From: Candidatus Gastranaerophilales bacterium
GTDB lineage: Bacteria > Cyanobacteriota > Vampirovibrionia > Gastranaerophilales > Gastranaerophilaceae
DNA: 64,000 nucleotides
Direction: 5' to 3'
NCBI GenBank assembly: GCA_944324185.1
Contig: CALUVI010000002.1
Span: 1 to 64,000 of the forward strand
A program made the translations under genes and the position numbers. Positions 53,105-62,700 of the stretch are shown one piece after another (within the stretch, counting starts at the first letter, position 1; each line of letters opens with the position of its first letter). The notes under the pieces are model-generated. The model was not told the DNA's origin. It did not search any database and was given only the letters and a program-made list of their open reading frames with translations.

Positions 53105-54013
53105 ATGGCAGTAGTTTTAGATACTAATATGAAATTGTTCGCAGAACGATTGAATATAACCTCTTCAAGAATGATTCGCGACTATGGTATGAGCACTGTA
53201 GATGAAATTATTGAAGCCGAAGCTGCCCAGGGTAACACTCAGGCTGTTAATTATGCACGTGAAATGTACAATTCCCCTTCAAAATTAATAAAAATATTCA
53301 AATTGACCGATGTGCAGAATAAGTTTGTAATTTTGCATAATATGGATGATAAAACAAGATTAATGGTGTTGCCATTGCTTAAGAAGGACGATCTTGTAAT
53401 GGGTTTATATTTCTTTACAAAAGAAAAATTGTTATCAATGCTTATGGAAGTAGATATAGAAGAACTCGTTAATGTTATTCTGGGGGCATTTCCTCTTCCT
53501 GAGATTGTCATGATGTTTACAGAAGATGATTTAGCCGGTTTCTTCCAGAGTGATAAACTTGAAAAATATGATGTAATTAATCAATTAAAAGCTATGCCTC
53601 CGGAAGTAATGAAAAAATTTGTTGAGGGTGTGACAGGTAAGCCTTCAGACGAAACAAATCCTCTTGAACTAATTAAGAGTATTGAACTTTTACCAACAGA
53701 TCAATATAGAGATTTTATGTCATCAATTGATCCTGATGTTCAGAGACAGCTTACATTTCAGTTAACAAAACAAAAGCCTGAATATTTACAACTTTTCGAA
53801 AATGAGACATACGTAAGAATGTTGTCCACTTTAATGAAGAATGAAATGGTAAAACCGATGATATATTTAGAAAAAGAGACAATGATAGAAATGGTCTCAA
53901 TACTTCCTGATGATTTACTGTCAACAGTCGCCTCACAGGTAGATACAAGAGATTTTGCTGAATTTTTGCTTGACGGGCATCTGGATGTTTTGGAGCAGGC
54001 ATTAATGATTTAG
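53105..54013 (+). CDS. Helical-repeat protein resembling FliG-M / MgtE-N domains
   Basis: 302 residues, all-helical, with short repeats such as LVNVILGAFPLPEIVMMFTEDDLAGFF, LKAMPPEVMKKFVEGV and IEMVSILPDDLLSTVASQ. Their 'LPxxxxxxxxxxL' rhythm resembles the MgtE N-terminal domain and the middle domain of the flagellar switch protein FliG. It lacks the torque-generating charged helix of FliG-C and any MgtE membrane part. There is no signal peptide. The accessory-class promoter (53043-53077) links it to the large Sec-less proteins. A cytosolic adaptor of the export or motor complex is possible; the assignment is tentative. Confidence 0.5.
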   Translation: MAVVLDTNMKLFAERLNITSSRMIRDYGMSTVDEIIEAEAAQGNTQAVNYAREMYNSPSKLIKIFKLTDVQNKFVILHNMDDKTRLMVLPLLKKDDLVMGLYFFTKEKLLSMLMEVDIEELVNVILGAFPLPEIVMMFTEDDLAGFFQSDKLEKYDVINQLKAMPPEVMKKFVEGVTGKPSDETNPLELIKSIELLPTDQYRDFMSSIDPDVQRQLTFQLTKQKPEYLQLFENETYVRMLSTLMKNEMVKPMIYLEKETMIEMVSILPDDLLSTVASQVDTRDFAEFLLDGHLDVLEQALMI

Positions 54014-54721
54014 AAAAACAGCTCTGACATAGTAGTTTGAATCATTTATTAAAATCTCTTGCAGAGAAGAAAATTTATCTGAAAGCAGTATAATTTGCGC
54101 CGCTTTCTCTCTTACCGTATATTCTTCTTCTTTAGCAGAGCGGGAAAGAATATCCTGCAACAAGTTTTCATCAGCAAATTTATAAAAGTTTTTAAGCGTT
54201 TCAAGACTCCAGTATAATTTAAAATACTGTTTATTTTTAATATATTTCTTGTCTCTAAACACACACCTGTCAAGCTCATCAAGTGCTTCTATCGCATAGT
54301 TTAGAATTAGTTTAGTATACTTCTTGGAGAAATCCTGAAATACATTAAGCCTTTTGACACTATCTACAATCAGTCTGCATATATTTGCATTGATGTCTAT
54401 TGTGGCTTTTGCAAAAATTTCGGGTTGGATTTGTGCAAAAAAAACAGATGAATTTGGGCTTCCAGTTAATAATTGATAAAGCTTTAAGGCAACTGCTTCT
54501 CTTATCTTGCCGTCACATCCTGTCAAATTAGAAACTAGCGTTATTGCGTCTTGAATATTTTCAACATCGTCAAACTTAAGAGCAGCTATTTGTTTTTGCG
54601 GAATATTACCGGTGTTAAGCATATTCAAAAGCTCAGCATGCGTGAAATTCTGCTCTGATAAGTAACAAGCTTGCTCAAAATTTGTATCTAAATCTTTATA
54701 AAAACCGGTATTCAAATTCAT
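54002..54721 (-). CDS. HEAT-like helical-repeat protein
   Basis: 239 residues, all-helical and soluble. The C-terminal part (SRSAKEEEYTVREKAAQIILLSDKFSSLQEILINDSNYYVRAVFLNH) reads like two HEAT-type units, where VRxxAxxxL and VRxxxL mark helix B. HEAT repeats bind other proteins. It runs convergent to the FliG/MgtE-N-like gene, overlapping it by 12 bp. An AGGA lies one base before ATG and a -10-like TACAAT 10 nt before it, so the leader would be very short. Its target is unknown. Confidence 0.55.
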   Translation of the reverse strand: MNLNTGFYKDLDTNFEQACYLSEQNFTHAELLNMLNTGNIPQKQIAALKFDDVENIQDAITLVSNLTGCDGKIREAVALKLYQLLTGSPNSSVFFAQIQPEIFAKATIDINANICRLIVDSVKRLNVFQDFSKKYTKLILNYAIEALDELDRCVFRDKKYIKNKQYFKLYWSLETLKNFYKFADENLLQDILSRSAKEEEYTVREKAAQIILLSDKFSSLQEILINDSNYYVRAVFLNH

Positions 54722-54843
54722 ATCCTATTTATTGTATAATAATATCTTAACATAATGTATAATGAAATCTGTATTAAAAATAGTTTTAATGTATGATAAG
54801 AAAAATATAAAATCTTGTATAATACTCTTTAAGGAGACTATCC

Positions 54844-55008
54844 ATGAATATATTGCAAATCATATTAAATAAATTATTGATTTTTGAGAAAGAACCGCAA
54901 AAAATCGGTCTTTCACAGTTAAAATCCCCTAAGATAATAAAGAAATCTGAACCTTCATTAAAGAACAAGGACGTAAAACTTTCTGATTTAATGCGAAGAG
55001 CCGGATAA
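54844..55008 (+). CDS. 54-aa small basic protein
   Basis: A short frame with AAGGAG 7 nt before ATG and a TATAAT box near 54816. The product has an amphipathic helix (MNILQIILNKLLIFEKEP), a Lys-rich middle (LKSPKIIKKSEPSLKNKD) and ends VKLSDLMRRAG. The codon pattern and ribosome site favour a real gene. No family was recognised; it may sit on a membrane or bind nucleic acid. Confidence 0.55.
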   Translation: MNILQIILNKLLIFEKEPQKIGLSQLKSPKIIKKSEPSLKNKDVKLSDLMRRAG

Positions 55009-55054
55009 ATCAGTATAAAATCTGCTATATACACCGCTATTCCCTATTTTACGC

Positions 55055-55140
55055 AAAAAAAAGAGTCTGAACGACTCTAAAAACTTTAATGTGTGAAGTG
55101 TAGTATATATGTGTATGTGTAGTATAAAAAGTCTAATATC
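55055..55140 (-). ncRNA. Candidate small RNA, about 80-90 nt
   Basis: On the minus strand, an accessory-class promoter (55141-55179) is followed within about 60 bp by an intrinsic terminator: AGAGTC-N5-GACTCT (55062-55078), then a run of seven or more T. No frame with a ribosome site fits between them. The transcript would have a CA-rich single-stranded 5' part (repeated ACTACAC and ACACATA) and a 3' terminator hairpin, the usual form of a trans-acting sRNA. Confidence 0.45.
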
Positions 55141-55179
55141 CTTATATATATTAAGTATTTTTAAGTTAAATAATTGATA
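55141..55179 (-). promoter_or_regulatory. Accessory-class promoter TATCAATT-N14-TACTTAATATATATAAG
   Basis: The fifth element of the class: CAATT, exactly 14 nt, then TACTTAATATATA (one change from the others). The AAG that follows also matches the copy at 53065. It faces the terminator at 55062-55078 rather than a protein gene. The rest of the 255-bp gap 55009-55263 is AT-rich and holds no gene. Confidence 0.45.
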
Positions 55180-55263
55180 TAAAATTAAAATATTTTAACA
55201 TTTCTTAATATAATTTGACTGTTGGTTAAATCTTATTAATAAAGAATCAGTGAGGTTTAACTG

Positions 55264-55641
55264 ATGTTTATAACAAATTTATTTAGAATTAACCGCAAAT
55301 GTACACATGAGCACGTAACACCGGACAGAGAATGCGGCTATTGCCCTGATTGCGGTAAATTTATAAAAAATGAATGGTACATAACCCGCTGTGCATGCTG
55401 CGGTGTTAAGCTAAAAGCAATGATAAAAAACGGTGAAGTTATTCCTCAGTATAAATTTTGTGCAAATTGCGGATGTGAAGAGTTTATTGTCGAAAAACTT
55501 GATCAAATTAATTTTATAGATATAAATTTTGCGGTTTTAAAAAAGCAAGTAGTTGAAGATTATGCCAAAATATGCTCTACAACCCGCTGCTGGCAAGAAA
55601 GAACAGACGGGCAACCCAAATTGCTAGTACAATATTTGTAA
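55264..55641 (+). CDS. Zinc-ribbon protein
   Basis: 125 residues. Three Cys clusters are visible: CGYCPDCG (24-31), CACCG (about 44-48) and CANCGCEE, enough for two zinc ribbons. A preceding CTHEH may add ligands. There is no membrane segment. The start follows GAGG. Its last 22 codons overlap the 3' end of the convergent spmB by 65 bp. Such small proteins often bind nucleic acid or act as adaptors; the function is unknown. Confidence 0.65.
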   Translation: MFITNLFRINRKCTHEHVTPDRECGYCPDCGKFIKNEWYITRCACCGVKLKAMIKNGEVIPQYKFCANCGCEEFIVEKLDQINFIDINFAVLKKQVVEDYAKICSTTRCWQERTDGQPKLLVQYL

Positions 55642-56101
55642 TATCCGCAATTATACCTGTAAGGAGGGCATATCTGTATTTTTTTATTCCAACAGAGCCA
55701 AAGTAAACCGCAAGTACATAGAAAGTGGTTTCCGAACTACCTACCATGATAGCTGCCAATTTAGCAATATAGGAGTCTGCACCGTATTCTTTTGCTATGT
55801 CAGAGAAGATGCCGAGTGCAGCCGATCCCGAAAGTGGTCTTGTAAGCATCAAGGGGATTATATCCGGAGGAATTATATTGTTGGCAAAGTCTTTTAGCCA
55901 GTCAAGTATTCCGGACGCTCTAAACATGGAAACAGCAACAATAATTGCTACAAGATAAGGTATTATTGATATAGATACCTTAAATCCGTCTTTTGCCCCT
56001 TCTATAAATTCTTCATAAACAGGAACTTTTTTTATGAGAGCAAGAGAAAGTATAAAAAGAATCATTACAGGCAATATGTAAAGTGATATTTTTTCAATCA
56101 T
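55577..56101 (-). CDS. spmB: SpmB-type nucleoside-recognition (Gate) membrane protein
   Basis: 174 residues, several membrane helices. The segments FKVSISIIPYLVAIIVAVSMFRASG, PPDIIPLMLTRPLSGSAALGIFSDIA and IMVGSSETTFYVLAVYFGSVG are typical of SpmB (spore maturation protein B, Gate domain). The family works together with SpmA; its transported substrate is not known. GGAGG lies 4 nt before the ATG, and the start overlaps the spmA stop by 8 bp. No sporulation genes are nearby. Confidence 0.88.
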   Translation of the reverse strand: MIEKISLYILPVMILFILSLALIKKVPVYEEFIEGAKDGFKVSISIIPYLVAIIVAVSMFRASGILDWLKDFANNIIPPDIIPLMLTRPLSGSAALGIFSDIAKEYGADSYIAKLAAIMVGSSETTFYVLAVYFGSVGIKKYRYALLTGIIADITNIVLAIWVARLFFLASSGL

Positions 56102-56678
56102 ATTTCCTCCAGATTCTTTGCAAGATTAATGCAGTAACAATTGCTGTGATAAACGATAGTGTCGTTACAATAAGAGTCGGTATTATAATCTCTGTCGGAT
56201 TTTTAGCGCCAAATCCTACAAGAATTGCTATAACAGTAGCCGGAATAATTTGAAATCCTGCTGTATTCATTCCTAGAAACATACACATTGCATCTGTAGC
56301 CCTGTCTTTTTTCGGATTATCCTCCTGCAATTCTTTCATGACTTTTAAACCTATTGGTGTTGCTGCGTTTGTAAGTCCCAAGGCGTTTGCGGTTATACTC
56401 ATTGTTATATCACCAACAGCCGGGCTGTCTTTTTTTACATCTTTAAAAAGATATCTGGTAAGCGGATATAAAATTTTAGATATTACCTGTACAAGTCCGC
56501 TTTTTTCTGCGATTTTCATGATGCCCAGCCAGAATGCCATAATCCCTATTAATGAGAGTGAAATTTCTACAGCCGTATTGCATGCCCCGAGCATGGAATT
56601 TACAACTTTATCAAGCGTATTATTAAATATCCCCGCAATAATTGATACTGCAATTAGAATAAAAAATATATAATTCAT
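56094..56678 (-). CDS. spmA: SpmA-type nucleoside-recognition (Gate) membrane protein
   Basis: 194 residues with about five membrane helices. The Gate-domain stretches are GACNTAVEISLSLIGIMAFWLGIMKIAEKSG, MSITANALGLTNAATPIGLKVMKEL and MCMFLGMNTAGFQIIPAT. With SpmB it affects spore-core dehydration in Bacillus, but homologues occur widely in non-sporulating bacteria. The mRNA is predicted leaderless: the -10 box lies 7 nt before the ATG and there is no ribosome site. Confidence 0.88.
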   Translation of the reverse strand: MNYIFFILIAVSIIAGIFNNTLDKVVNSMLGACNTAVEISLSLIGIMAFWLGIMKIAEKSGLVQVISKILYPLTRYLFKDVKKDSPAVGDITMSITANALGLTNAATPIGLKVMKELQEDNPKKDRATDAMCMFLGMNTAGFQIIPATVIAILVGFGAKNPTEIIIPTLIVTTLSFITAIVTALILQRIWRKYD

Positions 56679-56684
56679 ACATTA

Positions 56685-56713
56685 ATATTAGAAAAAAAAT
56701 TGATATTTGTCAC
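56685..56713 (-). promoter_or_regulatory. Promoter of spmAB giving a leaderless mRNA
   Basis: On the minus strand: GTGACA (56713-56708), a 17-nt spacer and TAATAT (56690-56685). The ATG at 56678 follows 7 nt after the -10 box. Confidence 0.5.
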
Positions 56714-56771
56714 TATTTTTATATTATTATATAATAAGTGATGAATGTAGAATGTGGGATAGAGTAACTAT

Positions 56772-59700
56772 ATGGCAGATATAAATAATTTTACGGAGAT
56801 TGCAGAGAACTTTGATACTATTAAAACCTTGCTTAATTCAATAAGAGCACAGGGTATACTTAATACATCCGATGTAGATAAACTTTTAGCCGGCATTAAT
56901 GCTAAGCTGGAAAAGTTGAATACCGAGGAGGATATTGATTTAATTAAAATCTTCCTGTCGGATTTAAAGAAGAATTTAGAAGAGCGTCATAGTGTTCTGC
57001 TCTCAAAATTTGGCGCAATAGAATCTCTTTTCTCCAATCTGTTGAAAAATAGTTCTGAAACATTAAAATCAAGTGAAGTAAAAGAACTGTTTGATATTGT
57101 TGCTACAAATCTTTCGGTATTTTCAAGAGAAGTTGTTTCCCAGAAAGAAACTCTTTCCGATATAACCATGCGCTTAGATGCTATGCGTTCGGATGATTCG
57201 CAGAAAAAAGAAATCGTTAAAAATATTTCTTTCTTAAAAAATGATCTCGAAAGGCTTACTAACGGGTTTGATTCAATTGTACTAAGCTTAAATGAAAACT
57301 TTAAAAACGTAATAAAATCGATATCAGGCATTGATCCGTCTGAACTCGTAATTAAGTTCGGAAAAGAGCTTGAAGATATAAATAATTCTTCTAATACTAT
57401 ATTGTCAGCTATTCAGCTTCTGGATAAAAAAAATGAACGTATAGAAGAAGTGATGAAAGGACTGGCAACTCAGGAGGATTTAAACAGCACTAAAAAGTGG
57501 ATAAGTGATTTAGCTGCTCAAGAGCAGTTACTATCTCAGTCAGTGGATAATTTATCGGATAAATACTATAAAATAGACAATCTTGCGGAAAAAATCGATG
57601 CATCGGTAGAAATTATCGCAGGTTTAAAGACAATAATTTCTGATAAAGATGAGCAGAGTGCAAGTGCTGTAATTGACAGGTTATGTCAGCTAGAAGAACT
57701 TATAAAAAATGTTTCTTCTGATACTGAGTTTAATGACTTTAAACATTCCTTAGAGCAAGCTCTAAATGATATTTTTGAAGCGTCAGCAGTATTGAAGAGC
57801 GCTTTTGATGCTTCAAATAATGAATTAAAGGAAATAAAAACTTCGATTCAAACCTTAGATATAAATGTTAATTTCAAAAGTCTTGCTGCTGATTTAAGTA
57901 AATCAGAGCAGAGTGTAAAAGAGCATGTAAGTGTTGAAGGTGATAAAATAATCCAACTGGTTGATGTTAATGCAACCAGAACTCTGAATGAGCTTTCAAA
58001 CAATGCTGAAAATCTCTCAGAAAAATTGTCTGAGGCACAGACTCTTATATCCGGGCTGTGTGAAAAAAGTTTTTCGGAGCTTCAGGAAAATCTGACCGGT
58101 TTAAAGAGTATTGTTTCGCAGATTGATGAAAACAATGTTTCTGCAAATAATGCAATATTCTCAAATATAACTGACAGACTTGCTCTTTTTGAGAGCAGTT
58201 TAAAAAACTCTCTTGAAAAACAGGAGGATTATGTTGCAAATTCATCAAGCCTGCTCATTGAGCAAATTAACAATATAAAAGATTTATCAGGAGTTCTTGA
58301 TTATAAACTGGATTCTTCTGTTATAGAAATTAATAACTCAAAAACCGAATTGGAAGGGCTGAAGAAATCTGTAGAAGAGATGCTTGCTCTTGATTTTGTA
58401 AATAAGGTAAATGATTTTAAAGTAGACTTATATGCTGTAAAACAGGAGCTGACAGCACATTTTGAAACTACATCCAATGAATTTAGTGAAAAATATTCAA
58501 ATGATTTATTCAGTAAATATGAACTTTTAATAAGTAAATTAGATATTGTTGAAGATGAGATAAAGCAGGCTCAGACAGATACTTTAACATCTTTAAAAAG
58601 TATACTCGATAATGTTTCATCTTCTCTTGTGGATATATTGTCTTATGTAAGCTCTCCAAAAGATATAAACACGGATAATATAGAAGCAAAACTGGATAAT
58701 ATCGCAAGAACTGTAAGTGACAACAGTCTGAGTTATATAGATAATGTCAAAGATACAGTGGATATTATAAGGACTCAGGTTGATAATAATATCAAAAGTT
58801 TACAGGAAGATACTTACAAACAGTTGCAGTTTATCAGTTCTTCTATAGAAACATCAAGCGAAGTTATAAGAGATGATATTAAAAATTCTTATAATAAGCT
58901 GCTTGAGGTTCAAGATAGGTTTGAAGAGATAAAAGAGACTATAAAACTCAATAATAACTCTCTTTCAACTAATATACACGGTGTTGTGGAAACAGCAATT
59001 ACGTTGAAAGATGATTTCGATACCAGACTTTCATCTCTTAAGAATGCAATTTTAGACAAAGTAGCAGATTTTCAGAAGGAGTTTACGTGTGAAAATGCTG
59101 ATAAAATTAGTGAAATAAAATTTGCTTCTGAATCATTACATGCGAAGCAGATTCAAAATACACAGGAGATAAAAGATGAACTAAGGGGCGAAATTGCACG
59201 TATTACTGGTTCTCTCAAATTGTGTATAGAAGAGCTCGCAGAACAGCTTTCAGGTACTTCAGCCAAAGTGGACAGTGTTAATCATGATATAGTAAATCTT
59301 GTTAAAAATGATTTCGGTTCGCAGGTTGAATTGTCTGTAGAAAATGTGAATACAAGTCTGCATGAATTTTCTGATGCGGTAGGGGAAAAGTTAGATGAAA
59401 CTGTTTCTAAAATTAATGATTTAGGCGATACGGTTAATGCTCTTTCCAACAATACAACAACGGCATTAACTTCTACTCTTGCTAAAATTTTAGATAATTT
59501 CGTGTCATTAAAAGCTCTTATGGGTAATTTTAATGATAAGACAGCGGAAGATTTGCAAAAATCGGCTGAAACGATAATTGGAGAGTTTACAAAACTAAGA
59601 GATAAAATAGAAGTAGTTGATACGACTATTGATGAAGATCTTACACGTCAGTTGTCTATTTTGGAATCTAATTTTGAAGCATTAAACCATAATTTGGCGA

Positions 59701-62700
59701 ATTTCTTTACACAGTCTAATGATGCAATAGGCAGCAGTATCAATACAGGTCTCGTTAATGTTTCCGAAGCCTTAAGAGTCACAGTGGTTAAAGGTCTGGA
59801 ACAGTACAAAAATCAAATAGATGAACTTTTTAACAGTATTTCTGATGAAAACGGCAAACATATAAAATTAGTTGAAGCAAAAGTTATTGAATTAAATGAT
59901 ATTCTGCAAAAAACAATGAATGAACAGAATATTAAAGCTGCTGGTACTTTATCGGAGATGACTGAAAGTTTAAAAGATATAATATCTCAAAATATAGAAA
60001 CCGCTGCTGCTGATTATAATGCCTTGAAGGACAATCTGGATAATTTTGCTAAATATATTGAAACACAAAATGTAACAACAGCAGAACAGCTCAAGTTTAA
60101 ATTGAGTGATATTGCAAAATTAATTGATTCAGGTGTAAATGCGCAGACTCAGGAGATAACTAAAAGGTTTAATGAGCTGATTCTTGAAGTTTCGGAAATT
60201 TCCGGTTCTACAAGCGGTTTGAATAATGAAATAACAAACAGAGTATCCGTTATTTCAGATGAGATTAATTTATTAAAAACAAATCTTACCGAGTTTTTCA
60301 CCGGCAGCTCAGCACAGGTTTTAAACAAATTAGATACAATTTCCGGTGAAATGTCAGATGAATGCAGCAACCTTTTAGGTTCTATCGTAAAAACAGTTAC
60401 TGATTTACAGGATAAAATTAATACATTATTTGAACAAAATTCTTTGAATCTGATAACGCAGTTTAGTAATACAGGTTCAAAATATATTGAAGAATTAAAT
60501 TTAAAAGCTCTGGAATTAAAAACAGCTTTTGAATCTTTGAATGACAGATTAGATAAAGATGAAATTTCAAGAATGAATGTATTTCAATCTCAATTAAATG
60601 AATTGAGTAATTCATTCAATGTATTGATAGAAGAAGCTAAGAATGTTACAAAAACGGAAGTGTCATCAATATCAGAGACGCTTATTAACAGCAGCAGAGA
60701 AGCTATGTTTGATGTTGAACAGGCAATCGAAGATAAAGTAAACTCAATACTGGCAACAAGTGCTGATATTGCAGCCGGTGAGCTTCAATCTATGGAAGCG
60801 TTTGCAAATAAAATCCTAAATGCTGTTAAAACATCACAGGAAATTACAAATAACTGCAAGGATTTTATTGCTGATTTCATAAGAGCAGAATTAGAGACAA
60901 TATCTGATAATATTGAAAAAGAAACGGATGTTCTGGTAAAAGATTTATTGGAACAAATGAGTCTGTTAAAAGATTTTCAACGTGATGAGATTAGCAAACT
61001 AACAACTCAGCTTGAAGGTGTGGTTGAGGATTGTATTTATAATAATGTCAATGAGCTTAAATCATATATAGATGTAAAGAGTGATACATCAATACTTAAC
61101 GGTAAACTGGACAGCATAAGTTCTGACTTGAGTAAAACAGCCGAGGACATGCTTGCTGCATCTAATAAATTGTTAACAGCAAGTGTTTTTGAGAATACTA
61201 TTTCCGATATGAAATCTGCTAATAATCTGCTCATTTCATCAATGGCAGATAATTTGAACTCACAAATTCAAACTTTCGTAAAAAACAGCTTACAAAAAGA
61301 TATTGACGATAAGTTTAATTTGTTTGATAAAAAGTTCGTAGATACTGTTGTAGATAAGTACGAAGAAATAAAAGTGATTTCATCCGCGTATAATAACGCT
61401 TTTGAAACTATACAAGCATCAGTAGAAGGTTTATTGTCAAAATTTACGGAATCAAAAGAAGAAATCTACAAAACACTCCTTTCTGTTGTAAACGGGATAA
61501 GCGGTGAAGTCGATGAATTAAACCTTAGTTTTGCAGATTTAAAAGCTCAAATGTTAAATAAATCTTTTGATGAAGCGTTTCAGGCATCAATTAACAAGCA
61601 AATCTCCAGCATTGAGAGCCTCGTTAATGAACAGCTCGGGTATATAGAAGATATTAGTGAACTTTGTTGCAGTAATCTTCCTGAACTGACAGAGATGAGT
61701 GCTCTGGTGAAATACAATGTAATCCAATCATTGACTGATTTGAATACGAGGTTGGATAATCAGGACATTTCAATACAAAAAGAGTTGACTTCACTGAAAA
61801 CTGATGTAATTACGCAGTTTTTGAATATATTTAATCAGATTTCTTTTGTTGCTGAGCAGGAAGAAATACTTGATTTCATACAGGAAAAACATTCTGAGTT
61901 AATTTCTGTTTTAAGTCATATTGTAACTGCAGCAGATGATATAGAAAATGTAAAAGACAATGTTGCGTTATTAGATTTAAAAGTGGATACTGTAAAGAGC
62001 GATATTGATCAGATAAATGAAAAAATTACGTCAATTATATCTTCAAACGGAGAAGTTGACTATGTCTACAGTTTACAAGATCTGGAGTCAGATATTGCAA
62101 ATTTAAGATTGACTTTAAATGAATTAAAAGATAATAATAATTCAAAAGAACTTGAAGAGCTTATAACTTCTACCAATAATATTTATTCACTGGTAGAGTC
62201 TTTGAAAAACGAACTGCCGAAATTTGATAGTGAAGAATTCAAGAAAGATTTCGAAGCTCTAAATGAAGATATAGTAAGCATAAGCACCCGAACCAACAAA
62301 CTTATCCTTGCTTCAGATGAATCATATAAAACTTTGCAGGAAAATCTGCAGGACTTCAAGCTTGTAATTAATGATTTGGATGAAAGAACCCGTAATTTTG
62401 CCCGTGAAGCCGGTATTGACAGAATTGATAATAAACTCGGTGTAATAAATTCTATGATACAAAACGGAGCTAGAACAAATCAGGTGTTCAATCAGGTATT
62501 TGAATATCTTGCAGAATGGGTAGATAATGCAGGTGCACAGATTGCGGCTATATCTGATAAGGTTGAGACACTGGATGATATAGGTCAAATTAAAGTAATG
62601 CTGGAAGATTTAAAAGCAGAGGCAGAAGATGATTCTGACAGCACAGAATTGATTGAGGCTTTAAGTAATGTTTTTGAAAAACAGGCAAAGAAAATAAGTT

